DNA of 37,120 nucleotides, from NCBI GenBank assembly GCA_025357875.1, contig JANYLK010000189.1, positions 1-37,120 on the forward strand, written 5' to 3'. A model generated the notes under the pieces. The model ran no database searches. It was not told the origin of the DNA and was given only the letters and a program-made list of their open reading frames with translations. The position numbers and the translations under genes are program-made. Positions 15,701 to 25,293 of the stretch are shown here, one piece after another (the first letter of the stretch is position 1; every line of letters begins with the position of its first letter). The stretch is from Granulicella sp. Its GTDB lineage: Bacteria; Acidobacteriota; Terriglobia; Terriglobales; Acidobacteriaceae.

Positions 15701-17968
15701 ATGATAGATACAAAGGTACTGTCTCCCGACGCACTGCTCCAGATCACAACCTCGCTCAACATCTCCATGCACTCGCTCAACGCCGTCATCGGCCTGCTTG
15801 ATGAAGGGGGGACTGTGCCCTTCATCGCCCGCTATCGCAAGGAGGCCACCAGCAATCTCGACGAGGTGCAGATTCGCGCTATCGAAGAGAGGCTGGCTTA
15901 CTTCCGCGATCTGCTGAGTCGGCGTTCCACTATCCTCGCCACCATCCACGAGCAGGGAAAGCTGACCGATGAGCTGAAGGCGAAGATCGAAACCACCTTC
16001 GATCGCGCGGAACTAGAAGACCTTTACCTACCGTTCCGCCCCAAGCGCCGGACGAAGGCCACGATCGCCCGGGACAGGGGGTTAGAACCGCTTGCTGACT
16101 ACCTCTGGAATCAACAGGTCACCGGCCAGTCGCTAAATGAACACGCCGCTACCTTCGTTAGTGTGGAAAGGGAAGTGGCGACGGTGGAGGAAGCGCTCGA
16201 AGGTGCGCGTCACATCGTCGCAGAACGGATCAGCGAGAGCGCGGAGGTGCGCAAGCTGACCCGCCACCTGATGTTTCAAGAGGGCGTCATCCAGAGCCGC
16301 CGGTGCATTGACAGCGTCGACGAGCAGGAAATGTTCAAGATGTACTACGAATATCGCGAGCCGGTGAAGACCATCCCCTCGCACCGAATGCTAGCCATTC
16401 GTCGCGGTGAGAGCGAGTCGATTCTCTACTTCCTTATCGAACTTGAGCCCCTTCGTGCGAACTCGTTGCTGCGCTCCCGTTTGCTGCGTGTCGACGGAGA
16501 TTGGACACCGCAGCTTGAACTCGCAATCGACGACTGCTGGAAGCGCCTTCTCAACCCATCCATCCAGGGCGAGATACGTCTGGAACTGAAGAAGCGCTCC
16601 GACACTGATGCCATCCAGGTCTTTCGCGATAATCTACAGAATCTGCTGCTCGCTGCACCGGCTGGTCCCATCTCGGTATTGGGCATTGACCCGGGCCTGC
16701 GCACCGGATGCAAGGTCGCAGTCGTAGATGAGACGGGCAAGTTCCTGGCCAACGACGTCCTCTATCTCAACGCCTCGAAAGCTGCAGCCAGCGAGGCAGC
16801 GGCCCGCCTGGTAGCAATGATCGCGAAATACAACGTTCGAGCCATCGCGATCGGCAACGGCACCGCGTCGCGCGAGACCGACGCCTTCGTCCGCGACACG
16901 CTACGCACCAACCGCCTCGAAGGTATCTTCTCGGTTATGGTCAGTGAGTCCGGTGCCAGCATCTACTCTGCCTCGGACATCGCCCGCCAGGAGTTCCCCG
17001 ATCTCGATCTCACCGTGCGCGGCGCCATTTCCATCGCCCGCCGCCTGCAGGATCCGCTCTCCGAATTGGTTAAGGTCGATCCCAAGTCCATTGGCGTCGG
17101 CCAGTACCAGCACGATGTAGATCAGCACCAACTCCAGCAATCCCTCGAAATTGCCATTGAGAGCTGCGTCAACCGCGTCGGCGTCGACCTCAACACCTCC
17201 TCCTGGACGCTGCTGCGCTACGTCGCGGGAGTAACCAAACGCGTCGCTTTGAACATAGTCTCCTACCGAGACGAACATGGTCGCTTCCGTTCGCGGAAGC
17301 AGCTTAACAAAGTCCCGGGCATCGGCGCGAAGACATTCGAGCAGGCCGCCGGTTTCCTGCGCATACGTGGCGGTGAGGACTTGCTGGATTCCACCGCAGT
17401 CCATCCCGAGTCGTATCCAGTGGTCGAGCAAATCGCTCGCTTGCTCGACACTCCTATCGGCGAACTGATCGCTCACCCTCAGCTCCTGACTAAGGTTGAT
17501 GCCCGCCAGATCGACGCAGACGCGTTCACCGTCAAGGGCATCCTGGAGGAGTTGCGGAAGCCTGGTCGCGACCCACGAGATCAGTTCATCGCTCCCAGCT
17601 TCAACGACAAAGTTCGCGAGTTCGCCGATGTCCAGCCGGAGATGGTGCTTGAGGGTGTCGTCACCAACGTTACCAAGTTTGGCGCATTCGTCGACATCGG
17701 CGTACATCAGGACGGCCTGGTGCACATCAGCGAGCTCTCGAACCGCTTCATCAAGGAGCCCTCCGACGCAGTCAAGGCCGGGCAGATCGTCAAAGTGAAG
17801 GTGCTGAGCGCTGACATAAAGACGAAGCGGATCGCCCTATCGATGAAGGCACTCATGAGCTCCGCGCAAAGGGGAAGTCAGGCCACCTCCGTGAAAGTGG
17901 CCCCTCAGGCACCGCCGAGTATGGACGAAAAGCTCGCCACGCTCTCGACCAAGTGGAAGGTCTCCTGA
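15701..17968 (+). CDS. tex: Tex family transcription accessory protein
   Basis: This 755-residue protein has the normal length and layout of Tex: an N-terminal helical domain with GTVPFIARYRKEAT (about 38-50), a YqgF/RNase H-like domain starting SVLGIDPGLRTGCKVAVVD (about 324), helix-hairpin-helix motifs (LNKVPGIGAKTFEQAAGFL, about 534), and a C-terminal S1 RNA-binding domain with VTNVTKFGAFVDIGVHQDGL (about 652-671). Tex binds nucleic acid and RNA polymerase complexes and affects transcription and translation. AGGAGG stands just before ATG 15701. The C-terminal 35 residues after S1 are low-complexity. It appears monocistronic. Confidence 0.95.
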   Translation: MIDTKVLSPDALLQITTSLNISMHSLNAVIGLLDEGGTVPFIARYRKEATSNLDEVQIRAIEERLAYFRDLLSRRSTILATIHEQGKLTDELKAKIETTFDRAELEDLYLPFRPKRRTKATIARDRGLEPLADYLWNQQVTGQSLNEHAATFVSVEREVATVEEALEGARHIVAERISESAEVRKLTRHLMFQEGVIQSRRCIDSVDEQEMFKMYYEYREPVKTIPSHRMLAIRRGESESILYFLIELEPLRANSLLRSRLLRVDGDWTPQLELAIDDCWKRLLNPSIQGEIRLELKKRSDTDAIQVFRDNLQNLLLAAPAGPISVLGIDPGLRTGCKVAVVDETGKFLANDVLYLNASKAAASEAAARLVAMIAKYNVRAIAIGNGTASRETDAFVRDTLRTNRLEGIFSVMVSESGASIYSASDIARQEFPDLDLTVRGAISIARRLQDPLSELVKVDPKSIGVGQYQHDVDQHQLQQSLEIAIESCVNRVGVDLNTSSWTLLRYVAGVTKRVALNIVSYRDEHGRFRSRKQLNKVPGIGAKTFEQAAGFLRIRGGEDLLDSTAVHPESYPVVEQIARLLDTPIGELIAHPQLLTKVDARQIDADAFTVKGILEELRKPGRDPRDQFIAPSFNDKVREFADVQPEMVLEGVVTNVTKFGAFVDIGVHQDGLVHISELSNRFIKEPSDAVKAGQIVKVKVLSADIKTKRIALSMKALMSSAQRGSQATSVKVAPQAPPSMDEKLATLSTKWKVS

Positions 17969-18003
17969 GGGGATGCCGTCGGCGAGTCTTACACAGATCG
18001 AAA

Positions 18004-18020
18004 CGATGCCGTCGGCATCG
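18004..18020. repeat. 17-bp palindrome after tex
   Basis: CGATGCCG-T-CGGCATCG is a perfect palindrome with a single central base. Half of it (GATGCCGTCGGC) also occurs at 17972-17983. With only one base between arms it is a poor hairpin, so a protein-binding site is more likely than a terminator. Confidence 0.35.
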
Positions 18021-18121
18021 TGGAACTTTCTGGAGGCATGAGCTTACATTGCCCCAAGTGTTAATTACAGTGAACGTTTGTTACACGGCTTCTGTATGCG
18101 ACTCCGATATGATCTCCGATC

Positions 18122-18568
18122 ATGTCATTCAGCGACGATATACGCGATGCCAAAAGCCTCTTCTCCCTACATGTCAAAGCCTTTAAAAAGCTGTTCAGAA
18201 ACCACCGCATATTCAGCACAGCAACTGCCTGGGAGGCACTGTCATCCGCAAGCCTCCGCAAGGATATGGTGGAGTTGGCTGAGCACCTCGTGAAAGCCGA
18301 ACGTGGAAAGCTGACCTTCACCACCGCTTTTGCGTCTATCGGTGCGGCGTTCGGAGGCGTAAGAGTTGCGGCCATGGGAGGCGCGACAGAAGTGCCTCTC
18401 GCGCTCCTCGGTGCGTCCGTCGGATTGGTTAGCCACTGCACGCAGGTTGAGCCCTTCATACCCCACGTTAAACTTGGCAGTAGCCGGTATCCTACGCGCC
18501 GCTTCAAGCGGGATCTCATCTTGAAGTTTATTGACGACCAACTCATCACCAGGTTGAAGCGGACATAG
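18122..18568 (+). CDS. Hypothetical protein with glycine-rich hydrophobic segment
   Basis: This 148-residue protein starts MSFSDDIRDAKSLFSLHVKA. An N-terminal helical part is followed by a Gly/Ala-rich hydrophobic stretch (TTAFASIGAAFGGVRVAAMG, about 68-87, and PLALLGASVGLVS) and a basic C-terminus. This could be one or two membrane helices. No family is recognised. TATGAT at 18110-18115 resembles a -10 element and would give a very short leader. It precedes the recombinase remnants and may be part of the same accessory segment. Confidence 0.55.
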   Translation: MSFSDDIRDAKSLFSLHVKAFKKLFRNHRIFSTATAWEALSSASLRKDMVELAEHLVKAERGKLTFTTAFASIGAAFGGVRVAAMGGATEVPLALLGASVGLVSHCTQVEPFIPHVKLGSSRYPTRRFKRDLILKFIDDQLITRLKRT

Positions 18569-18589
18569 ACTGTCCCCGGAGGTAGCGTC

Positions 18590-18709
18590 ATGGCTAGGGT
18601 TAGTTTTCAAGAAGGAGCACTCGTCAAAGTAGGCAGGGGGAGAAAAGACAAGATACTGTGCCATGTTCCTGATATGACGAAGCTGGCGCATCACGGCGGA
18701 AGAAAGTAA
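18590..18709 (+). pseudogene. Recombinase N-terminal remnant
   Basis: The 39-codon frame MARVSFQEGALVKVGRGRKD and following residues resemble the first strand-rich residues of tyrosine recombinases of the kind that open with a QxGSL/V-type motif. It stops at TAA 18709, directly before sequence that reads as the central part of an integrase in another frame. It is therefore probably the 5' end of one gene that lost internal sequence. Assignment rests on a short match and on the neighbour. Confidence 0.35.
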
Positions 18710-18710
18710 C

Positions 18711-19019
18711 CATTGGCCTAGTACCCAAGATCAAGCTACCAGCGACGGTCCAAAAGCCGTTCTGAACGGCTCTAAAAAACTAGAGTGGCTCATCCAACTG
18801 ATCGATGTACTGACCGACGTAAGGGACAGGGTGATCTTTTTTGTCGGCACCATCTGCGCCCAGCGAACCAGCGAGGTATTTGGGCTGTCTTGGAAGAGCT
18901 TCTACCACGTACCGGAAGGAAAGAGCTACTTCATGGTCGAGCAGGTAGCCTACGATGGAGACGCCCAGGAGGAAACCACCAAGACCGAAGTCAGCCATGC
19001 TCCGGTGCCTAAGGTTTGA
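18711..19019 (+). pseudogene. Tyrosine recombinase (phage integrase) fragment
   Basis: The plus frame reads VRDRVIFFVGTICAQRTSEV and FGLSWKSFYHVPEGKSYFMV, matching the start of the catalytic domain of tyrosine recombinases. The R-T-S-E-V/A-x-G-L-x-W box carries the first catalytic Arg. The sequence ends after about 60 more residues, well before the HxxR and Tyr boxes, so the protein cannot be active. It converges with nuoN and marks a former mobile element next to the complex I operon. Confidence 0.6.
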
Positions 19020-19047
19020 TGCTAGCATCCATCAGCGCTGACGCGAC

Positions 19048-20595
19048 TTACTTTGAGTCGCTCACGGTAGGCGAAGCTTGAGCAATGGGTTGCGACTCAG
19101 CCGCAATACTTCTTGACCGGTCAGCATCGAGTCTTTCCCCCGCGAAGTTGGCCAGATGGAGCACATGCCCGGGAAGAATTCCGAGCATCAAGGTGGCAGC
19201 AGCGGTGAGAACAAGACCGATGCCTGCAGGAATACTGATGGCTCTGGCAGAAGTCCAGCAGACGGTCTCGTCGAGGTGCGCTTCAGAGTGTTCTGGTTTT
19301 GCAAAAACACAGCCCAACAGTCTGAGGTAATAGAAGCAGGCGACACCGCTGTTGAGGAGACCAATGACAGCAAGCCAGACATGTCCAGATTGGAGCGCGG
19401 AGGTGAAGACGTAAAACTTGCCAAAAAATCCGCCGGTGAAAGGAATTCCAATCAGTGAGAGCAGAAAGAAGGCGAGAAGCGCGGAGAGAATGGGTCGCCG
19501 CATGGCTAATCCTTGGTAGTCGTCAACCGTGCGCAGAGTCTCGTTATATCCACCGACCTGGGTGACGACGGCGAAGGCACCAACGTTCATCGCGGCGTAG
19601 GCGGCGATGTAAAAACAAGCGGCTGCAACGCCAGCTTGGGGGAACGCAGTGAAGGCGACAAGAAGATATCCAGCGTGAGCGATGCTGGAGTATGCGAGCA
19701 TGCGTTTTACATCGGTTTGCTTCAGCGCACCGAGATTACCGACGGTCATCGACAGCGCAGCCATCGCCCACATCAGCATCGACCAACGATGCTGCATGGA
19801 CGGGAACCCGGAGAAAGTGATCCGCAGTAGCACGGCGAAGGCAGCGGCTTTGGGTGCGGTGGACATCAGGCCGACGACGGGAGCGGGGGCTCCTTGGTAC
19901 ACGTCGGGCGTCCACACGTGAAACGGCGCTGCGGAGACTTTAAAGCCGAGACCGATGATCATCATGGCCAGCGCGAGGAAGGCCATGAGCGGAGTCGTAG
20001 TGGTGCTCAAGCCAACCGCGATTGCGGCGATGTTAGTTGAGCCGGTGGCTCCAAAAGTCAGCGCGATGCCATAGAGGAAGAACGCTGTGGCAAACGAACC
20101 GAGCAGGAAGTACTTGATCGATGACTCGGATGCAGAAGCTTGGGACTTGCGGAAGCCAGCCATGATGTAAGTCGAGATAGATGAGATTTCTAGACCAATG
20201 AAGACCATCAGGAGCTCTACCGAGCACGCCATGAGCATCATGCCGACAGCGCCAAAGAGCACAAGGGCATAATACTCGCCTGCGTGACTGGCTACGCCTT
20301 CGAAATAGTCGAGCGAACCGAGCAAGGTCGCGACCACAACCGCACCAATGAGCAGATGGAAGAAGATGCTGAAGGCGTCGACCTGTATGGAGCCACTGAA
20401 AGCGGTAAGTACGCCGAGACGCAGCTGATACCAGCTGATGAATCCAGTTGCGACGGTACCGACGATGGCAAGCCAGCCAAGTGATTTTCGGCTGGTGCCC
20501 GGTTTGAGCACAGCCTCAATCAGCATGATGAGCACACCAACCGCGGTGAGGATGTACTCGGGGAGTAGTGCCATGATTTGGGTAGGGATGTTCAT
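19048..20595 (-). CDS. nuoN: NADH-quinone oxidoreductase subunit N
   Basis: This 515-residue antiporter-like subunit of complex I spans the membrane about 14 times and forms one of three proton channels. Family segments include [20 protein letters not shown] (about 132-151, with the conserved Glu), [20 protein letters not shown] (about 215-234) and [20 protein letters not shown] (about 294-313), plus the broken-helix [16 protein letters not shown]. The C-terminus has a Ser/Ala/Gln-rich tail of about 25 residues. The ATG overlaps the nuoM stop (TGATG). It is the last gene of the operon. No strong terminator is seen, only the 12-bp palindrome GATGCTAGCATC at 19018-19029. Confidence 0.97.
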   Translation of the reverse strand: MNIPTQIMALLPEYILTAVGVLIMLIEAVLKPGTSRKSLGWLAIVGTVATGFISWYQLRLGVLTAFSGSIQVDAFSIFFHLLIGAVVVATLLGSLDYFEGVASHAGEYYALVLFGAVGMMLMACSVELLMVFIGLEISSISTYIMAGFRKSQASASESSIKYFLLGSFATAFFLYGIALTFGATGSTNIAAIAVGLSTTTTPLMAFLALAMMIIGLGFKVSAAPFHVWTPDVYQGAPAPVVGLMSTAPKAAAFAVLLRITFSGFPSMQHRWSMLMWAMAALSMTVGNLGALKQTDVKRMLAYSSIAHAGYLLVAFTAFPQAGVAAACFYIAAYAAMNVGAFAVVTQVGGYNETLRTVDDYQGLAMRRPILSALLAFFLLSLIGIPFTGGFFGKFYVFTSALQSGHVWLAVIGLLNSGVACFYYLRLLGCVFAKPEHSEAHLDETVCWTSARAISIPAGIGLVLTAAATLMLGILPGHVLHLANFAGERLDADRSRSIAAESQPIAQASPTVSDSK

Positions 20596-22205
20596 CAGCG
20601 CGAGCCTCCCGAAGTGCTCTGGAGCGTGGCCGGCGCGGTGGTATAGATAGGGCCGTACGTCTCAGCCTCAATCTTGAGAGTGTGGTGCGGCGGCTGTGTC
20701 GGTCGACCGCTGGGAGGATGGTCGGATATGGTGAGTGCCGTTGCGTCGATAGCTTTAAGCCACAAGGGCGATGCAACCCCCATAGCGAGGAAAAGTGCAA
20801 CCATTGGCCACAGAGCGAGGTGCTCCCGCGCGTCGAGATCCCAGGTCGCGAGTCTCTCCGACTTGGGCCCGAGGCCAGAATAGAAGACGCGCTGGATCAT
20901 GCCGAGCATGTACGCTGCACTCAGAATGACGCCAGTAGTTGCCAACGCCGTCCATAGATGGTGATGCGCGAGGGTTGACTGCATGGAGCCGGATAAAATG
21001 AGGAACTCCCCGACGAAGCCGTTCAGCATGGGTAGACCGATGATGGAGAGCGTTGTAATGACAAACAGCGTAACCATCCAAGGCAGCTTTGCAGCAAGGC
21101 CGCCATACTCACGCATGTCGTATGTGCCGTAACGCTCAAAAAGTAAACCGAGCAGCATGAAGAGTGCCGCGCCAGCTAGACTCTCGTTGAGAATTTGGTA
21201 GATCCCGCCATCCAGTCCAGCGATGGTGAATGTGAAGATACCAAGCGTGATGAAGCTCAGGTGACCAAGCGTTGAATAGGCAGCGAGTTTCTTCAAGTCG
21301 TTTTGCACTAAAGCAAGTAGTGCGCCGTACACGATTCCGATGGCTCCAAGGGAGATCATCAGGGGCGCGACACGGTGCGACTGTTCCGGAAAGATAGCAA
21401 AGGAAAAACGGAGGATCGAATAAAGTGCAGTTTTACCCGCCAGTACCATGACCGCCGCGGTAGGCGCTTCTGCGATGGCGTCGACCAGCCATCCATGCAG
21501 CGGGAAGATTGGAACTTTGACCGCAAAAGCGAAGAGGAAACCGAGGGACGCGATCCACAACGCGGCGGTGTTGGGCGAGATTGCGTGCTGCGTCGCCAGT
21601 GCAGCGAGTCTAGGTAGATCGAAAGTGCCGGTCCGGGCATAGAGCCACAGCATCGCAACCAGAAGCAGTCCGGAAGGGATGAACGCATAGAGGAAGTATC
21701 GGATTGCAGCACGTCGACGACTCTCGCTGCGCCCGAACGATGCGATCAGCATGGTCATAGGCACCAGCGACAGCTCCCAAAAGCCGTAGTAGAGAAACAA
21801 ATCGAGGGAGATGAAAATGCCCATCATCGCAACTTGCTGGAGCAAAAAGAGAATGTAAAAAAGCTTCTTACGCTCTCCAATGGCGCGCCACGAGATGAGC
21901 ACGCCCAGCGGCGCAAGGAAGCCAGTGAGAACCATCAGCCACATGGAAAGCCCATCAACGCCGATGTGGAAGTGTATTGCCGGCGATGTGATCCATGCCA
22001 AATTCTGTTCGAACTGGAAGGCACCGGACTGCGCCGAGTATGAGTAGTGGAACGGCATGTGGAGCGTCAGCAGAAACGTGATAAGAGTGACGACGAGCGC
22101 ACCCCATTGCATGGTCTTGCCACGGTCGGGAAGAACTGACAGCAGCAACGCGCCGACCAGCGGTGTAAGGACGATGAGGGGCAGAATGGTGTAATTAATG
22201 TTCAT
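20595..22205 (-). CDS. nuoM: NADH-quinone oxidoreductase subunit M
   Basis: This 536-residue complex I antiporter-like subunit has segments FFISL-type [20 protein letters not shown] (about 130-150, key Glu), [20 protein letters not shown] (about 225-244) with the conserved Lys, and [20 protein letters not shown] (about 304-323). [15 protein letters not shown] is the discontinuous helix. The C-terminal 45 residues (Pro/His/Thr-rich) go beyond the usual end. GAGGAAACG precedes ATG 22205, and this site overlaps the nuoL stop. The stop overlaps the nuoN start, so the three antiporter genes are translationally linked. Confidence 0.97.
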   Translation of the reverse strand: MNINYTILPLIVLTPLVGALLLSVLPDRGKTMQWGALVVTLITFLLTLHMPFHYSYSAQSGAFQFEQNLAWITSPAIHFHIGVDGLSMWLMVLTGFLAPLGVLISWRAIGERKKLFYILFLLQQVAMMGIFISLDLFLYYGFWELSLVPMTMLIASFGRSESRRRAAIRYFLYAFIPSGLLLVAMLWLYARTGTFDLPRLAALATQHAISPNTAALWIASLGFLFAFAVKVPIFPLHGWLVDAIAEAPTAAVMVLAGKTALYSILRFSFAIFPEQSHRVAPLMISLGAIGIVYGALLALVQNDLKKLAAYSTLGHLSFITLGIFTFTIAGLDGGIYQILNESLAGAALFMLLGLLFERYGTYDMREYGGLAAKLPWMVTLFVITTLSIIGLPMLNGFVGEFLILSGSMQSTLAHHHLWTALATTGVILSAAYMLGMIQRVFYSGLGPKSERLATWDLDAREHLALWPMVALFLAMGVASPLWLKAIDATALTISDHPPSGRPTQPPHHTLKIEAETYGPIYTTAPATLQSTSGGSR

Positions 22206-22212
22206 CGTTTCC

Positions 22213-24291
22213 TCACAGGTGCACCCACAGGGATCGACCGAAGATCATCACGGCGATGACGGCAGCTGCACCAATAGCCAGCCAACCCGCATAGGAACGG
22301 ATGTTCCCGGAGATCTGCGATCGAGCCGCCCAGGCAAATCCCCGCGTTGTCATTCCAGCCGCGCGGCCGGTGCCATTGACAACTCCGCGCTCGAAGACGA
22401 GTTCAACAAGTCCGCGAGTAACCATCAGCATAGGGATGACCACGAAGTTGGTGTAGAACCCATCGACCCAGTACTTGTTTAGGAGGATGGAGTAGGCGGC
22501 CTTATGGCGTTCTGCAAAGCCCGCAGCAGTGCCGGGCTTCTTGTAATAGAAGAGGTATGCGAGATAGAATCCGGCGAGCGCGACTAGGAGTGAAACAACA
22601 GCGAGGATGAGTTCAAGACCATGGCCTGCCGCCGGCGTGGCGACTTGAAGGGTGGTGTTGCTCACGAATACGGAATCGAGAAAATGCTCAATTTCGTTGT
22701 GGCCACCCTGCGCGGCAGGGACTCCAACCCATCCGCCGACGACCGACAAAATCGCGAGGACGACGAGAGGGAGAAGCATGACCCAGGACGACTCGTGAAC
22801 GCCGGAGGGTTGAGATGAGTCGGGCTCAACTTCCATCGTCATCGTTGTGTCATGCAGGGAGTGGACGGGTGCAAGGTCGGCACCGCTCGCATGGTCGGTG
22901 AACGTATGAGTTGCGTCTCCGATAAGTTTGTCGTCGAAGCGTGGCTCGCCGAAGAAAGTCTTGAACCAGAGCCGGAACATGTAAAACGATGTCATGCCCG
23001 CGGTCGCAAGACCGACCAGCCAAAGAATAATGTGCAGTGGATTGGATGAGACAAAGGTGCGGTAGAGTATCTCGTCTTTCGAATAAAAACCTGCCCACGG
23101 CCAGATTCCTGCGATCGCAAAGACGCCCATACTCATGGTCCAGAAGGTGATGGGTGTGCGCGTACGAAGCCCGCCCATGTTGCGCATATCCTGCTCTCCT
23201 GACAGCGCGTGAATTACGGACCCAGCGGCGAGGAAGAGCAGCGCTTTGAAGAACGCGTGGGTGAGCAGGTGGAAGATGCCGGCCGTATAGGCGCCTACCC
23301 CGCATGCGAGGAACATGTAGCCAAGCTGCGAGATGGTGGAGTAGGCCAGGACGCGCTTGATGTCATGCTGCACCATGCCGATGGACGCGGCAAAAATTGC
23401 GGTCGCGGCACCGATGCAGGCAACGACGGTCAGCGCCGCCGGAGAGCGGTCGAAGAGCGTGTGGCAGCGGGCGACCATATAGACGCCTGCCGTGACCATG
23501 GTAGCTGCGTGGATAAGCGCGGAGACAGGCGTCGGACCTTCCATCGCGTCAGGCAGCCAGATGTAGAGCGGGATCTGTGCTGATTTACCGGCTGCACCTA
23601 CAACTAGAAGCAGGGCGATGGCGGTGAGGAACCGAATGCCTTGCCACTCCGGATGCTGGCCGATGGTCGCGAAGATCTGGGAAAAACTGAGCGAGCCGAA
23701 ATGAACGATCAGCAGGAACATTGCGAGCAGGAAACCGAAGTCGCCGATGCGGTTGACGACGAACGCCTTCTTGCCCGCGTTCACGGCGGAGGTCTTCTTG
23801 AAGTAGAAGCCGATCAGAAGGTAGGAGGCGAGACCGACTCCCTCCCAACCTACGAACATCAGCAGGAAGTTTTCGGCGAGGACTAGCACCGACATGAAGA
23901 ACATGAAGAGATTGAGATATGCGAAGAAGCGCCAGTAGCCTTCCTCGTGGGCCATATATCCGACCGAATAAATATGGATGAGGAATCCAACACCGGTGAC
24001 CACGCCGAGCATAATGAGTGTCAGGTGATCAACGGTAAACGCGAAGTCGACCTGAAGTCCGGTAATCGTGATCCATGGCCGGCTGACGATCGCAATCGAG
24101 TCGGGGGCGCCATCTGCGCGCATCAAGATCCATAGCCAGGCAACGATTGCAGCGGGCAGGGCGGTAAACACCAGAGCTACGATGCTGACAAGAGCGCGGG
24201 GCAGTTTTCGCCCCAACGTTCCATTAATGAGGAAGCCGGCGAAGGGTAGAAGCGGAATGAACCAGAGAAGATTTTCGGGATTGAGATTCAT
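22213..24291 (-). CDS. nuoL: NADH-quinone oxidoreductase subunit L
   Basis: This 692-residue protein is the distal antiporter-like subunit of complex I and has the long lateral helix expected at the C-terminus. Visible blocks are [20 protein letters not shown] (about 146-165, key Glu), [20 protein letters not shown] (about 236-255, key Lys), [19 protein letters not shown] and [20 protein letters not shown] (about 315-334). Between residues about 460 and 510 there is an acidic/His-rich loop. Its ATG overlaps the nuoK stop (ATGA). The gene is about 10 bp from nuoM. Confidence 0.97.
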   Translation of the reverse strand: MNLNPENLLWFIPLLPFAGFLINGTLGRKLPRALVSIVALVFTALPAAIVAWLWILMRADGAPDSIAIVSRPWITITGLQVDFAFTVDHLTLIMLGVVTGVGFLIHIYSVGYMAHEEGYWRFFAYLNLFMFFMSVLVLAENFLLMFVGWEGVGLASYLLIGFYFKKTSAVNAGKKAFVVNRIGDFGFLLAMFLLIVHFGSLSFSQIFATIGQHPEWQGIRFLTAIALLLVVGAAGKSAQIPLYIWLPDAMEGPTPVSALIHAATMVTAGVYMVARCHTLFDRSPAALTVVACIGAATAIFAASIGMVQHDIKRVLAYSTISQLGYMFLACGVGAYTAGIFHLLTHAFFKALLFLAAGSVIHALSGEQDMRNMGGLRTRTPITFWTMSMGVFAIAGIWPWAGFYSKDEILYRTFVSSNPLHIILWLVGLATAGMTSFYMFRLWFKTFFGEPRFDDKLIGDATHTFTDHASGADLAPVHSLHDTTMTMEVEPDSSQPSGVHESSWVMLLPLVVLAILSVVGGWVGVPAAQGGHNEIEHFLDSVFVSNTTLQVATPAAGHGLELILAVVSLLVALAGFYLAYLFYYKKPGTAAGFAERHKAAYSILLNKYWVDGFYTNFVVIPMLMVTRGLVELVFERGVVNGTGRAAGMTTRGFAWAARSQISGNIRSYAGWLAIGAAAVIAVMIFGRSLWVHL

Positions 24292-24590
24292 GATTTCATC
24301 AGGTTGATCTCGTCGACGTTCAGTGTTCGGCGTGTGCGGAAGATAGAGATGATGATCGCAAGCCCAACGGCGGCTTCAGCGGCCGCGACCACCATCACGA
24401 AGAAAACGAAGATCTGGCCGTTGACCTGATGCCACATGTGGGCGAAGGCGACGAAGGTCAGATTCACGGCATTCAGCATGAGTTCGATGGAAATGAAGAT
24501 CGTAATAACGTTTCGCTTGATGAGGAACGCGCCGATACCGATCGAGAACAGCATTGCGGCGAGGATAAGGTAGTAGGCGGTCGGTACCAT
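24288..24590 (-). CDS. nuoK: NADH-quinone oxidoreductase subunit K
   Basis: This 100-residue subunit has three membrane helices. The two intramembrane glutamates of the proton path are present as Glu36 in [12 protein letters not shown] and the Glu in [13 protein letters not shown] (about residue 72). The start is placed at ATG 24590, giving the normal family length; an open extension to 24656 reads through the microprotein gene in another frame and is not real. The start is 1 bp after the stop of the 29-codon ORF upstream, and its stop overlaps nuoL. Confidence 0.96.
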   Translation of the reverse strand: MVPTAYYLILAAMLFSIGIGAFLIKRNVITIFISIELMLNAVNLTFVAFAHMWHQVNGQIFVFFVMVVAAAEAAVGLAIIISIFRTRRTLNVDEINLMKS

Positions 24591-24591
24591 A

Positions 24592-24681
24592 CTAATTTGC
24601 CCTCCGACCAGACAGCACGGTAGCCAAAATTGATGCTGCGATTGCTGCCGCGGCAACTACAAGCCAGAAAGAGAATGCCAT
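24592..24681 (-). CDS. 29-aa single-helix membrane microprotein in nuo operon
   Basis: This 29-codon ORF ([20 protein letters not shown], then TVLSGRRAN) fits exactly between nuoJ (stop at 24685) and nuoK (ATG 24590). AAGGA in the last nuoJ codons lies about 10 nt upstream of its ATG, and its TAG is 1 nt from the nuoK ATG. It is a single Ala-rich membrane helix ending with two arginines, which by the positive-inside rule places the C-terminus in the cytoplasm. It does not correspond to any of the 14 standard subunits. It may be an accessory subunit or a coupling ORF that drives nuoK translation. Coding is supported by fit and ribosome binding site, not by homology. Confidence 0.55.
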   Translation of the reverse strand: MAFSFWLVVAAAAIAASILATVLSGRRAN

Positions 24682-24684
24682 ATT

Positions 24685-25191
24685 CTATAGTTCCTTCCGC
24701 GCGAGCACGACTGCACCAAGAATCGCTACAAGGATGAGGATAGAAGTGACCTCGAAAGGTAGTAGTTGTTTTGTGAAAAGCATTGCGCTGACGGCTGCGA
24801 TATTGTCGACGCCATTGCCGAGGTCGCCGCCAATGGCGGAGGTGCTTAGCGCATTGCGTTCCGACAAGAAGACAAAACTGAGCAGGCAGAAGATTGCCGC
24901 CGCTCCGGGAATGCCAACCGTGTAGGCCGCGCGGCTTCCAGTGGTGTGTTCTTCTTCTCCAGCGTTCAGCAGCATGATGACGAACACGAACAGCACCATG
25001 ATCGCGCCGGAATAAACGATAACCTGGGCGGCCGCAAGGAACTCCGCGCCAAGCGACCAGTACAGGACTGCGAGCGACATCATCACCACTACCAGCGACA
25101 GCGCGCTGTTGATCGGGTGGCGCTGGAAGAGCAAATTCAACGCTCCTCCGAGAGCCAGTGCGCCAAAGATGATGAAGAGTGCCAGCTGCAT
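24685..25191 (-). CDS. nuoJ: NADH-quinone oxidoreductase subunit J
   Basis: This 168-residue complex I membrane subunit has five helices. The characteristic segment is AAAQVIVYSGAIMVLFVFVI (about 53-72), whose helix (TM3 with a pi-bulge) takes part in the coupling movement near the quinone site. A loop with LNAGEEE follows. AGAAGGA lies upstream of ATG 25191. The gap to nuoH upstream is about 100 bp and contains no NuoI coding sequence, where many operons have nuoI. Confidence 0.96.
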   Translation of the reverse strand: MQLALFIIFGALALGGALNLLFQRHPINSALSLVVVMMSLAVLYWSLGAEFLAAAQVIVYSGAIMVLFVFVIMLLNAGEEEHTTGSRAAYTVGIPGAAAIFCLLSFVFLSERNALSTSAIGGDLGNGVDNIAAVSAMLFTKQLLPFEVTSILILVAILGAVVLARKEL

Positions 25192-25293
25192 GTAATTCCG
25201 TCGATCCTTCTGTACGGTGAGACACGGAGAAACGATCTCTGAATCGGGGGTGCTAAATCGTTGCGTATCTTCCGATTGTAAAGCAGTAGCGAC

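Noticed and set aside
18004..18020. Palindrome after tex as an intrinsic terminator
   Set aside because: A one-base centre cannot form a normal loop without losing several pairs, and no T-run follows.
22198..24307. Several plus-strand frames opposite nuoL (His/Arg/Glu-rich)
   Set aside because: They are antisense shadows of hydrophobic nuoL codons with no independent support.
25192..25293. Possible nuoI in the nuoH-nuoJ gap
   Set aside because: The gap is only about 100 bp and no frame has the two CxxCxxCxxxCP ferredoxin motifs.
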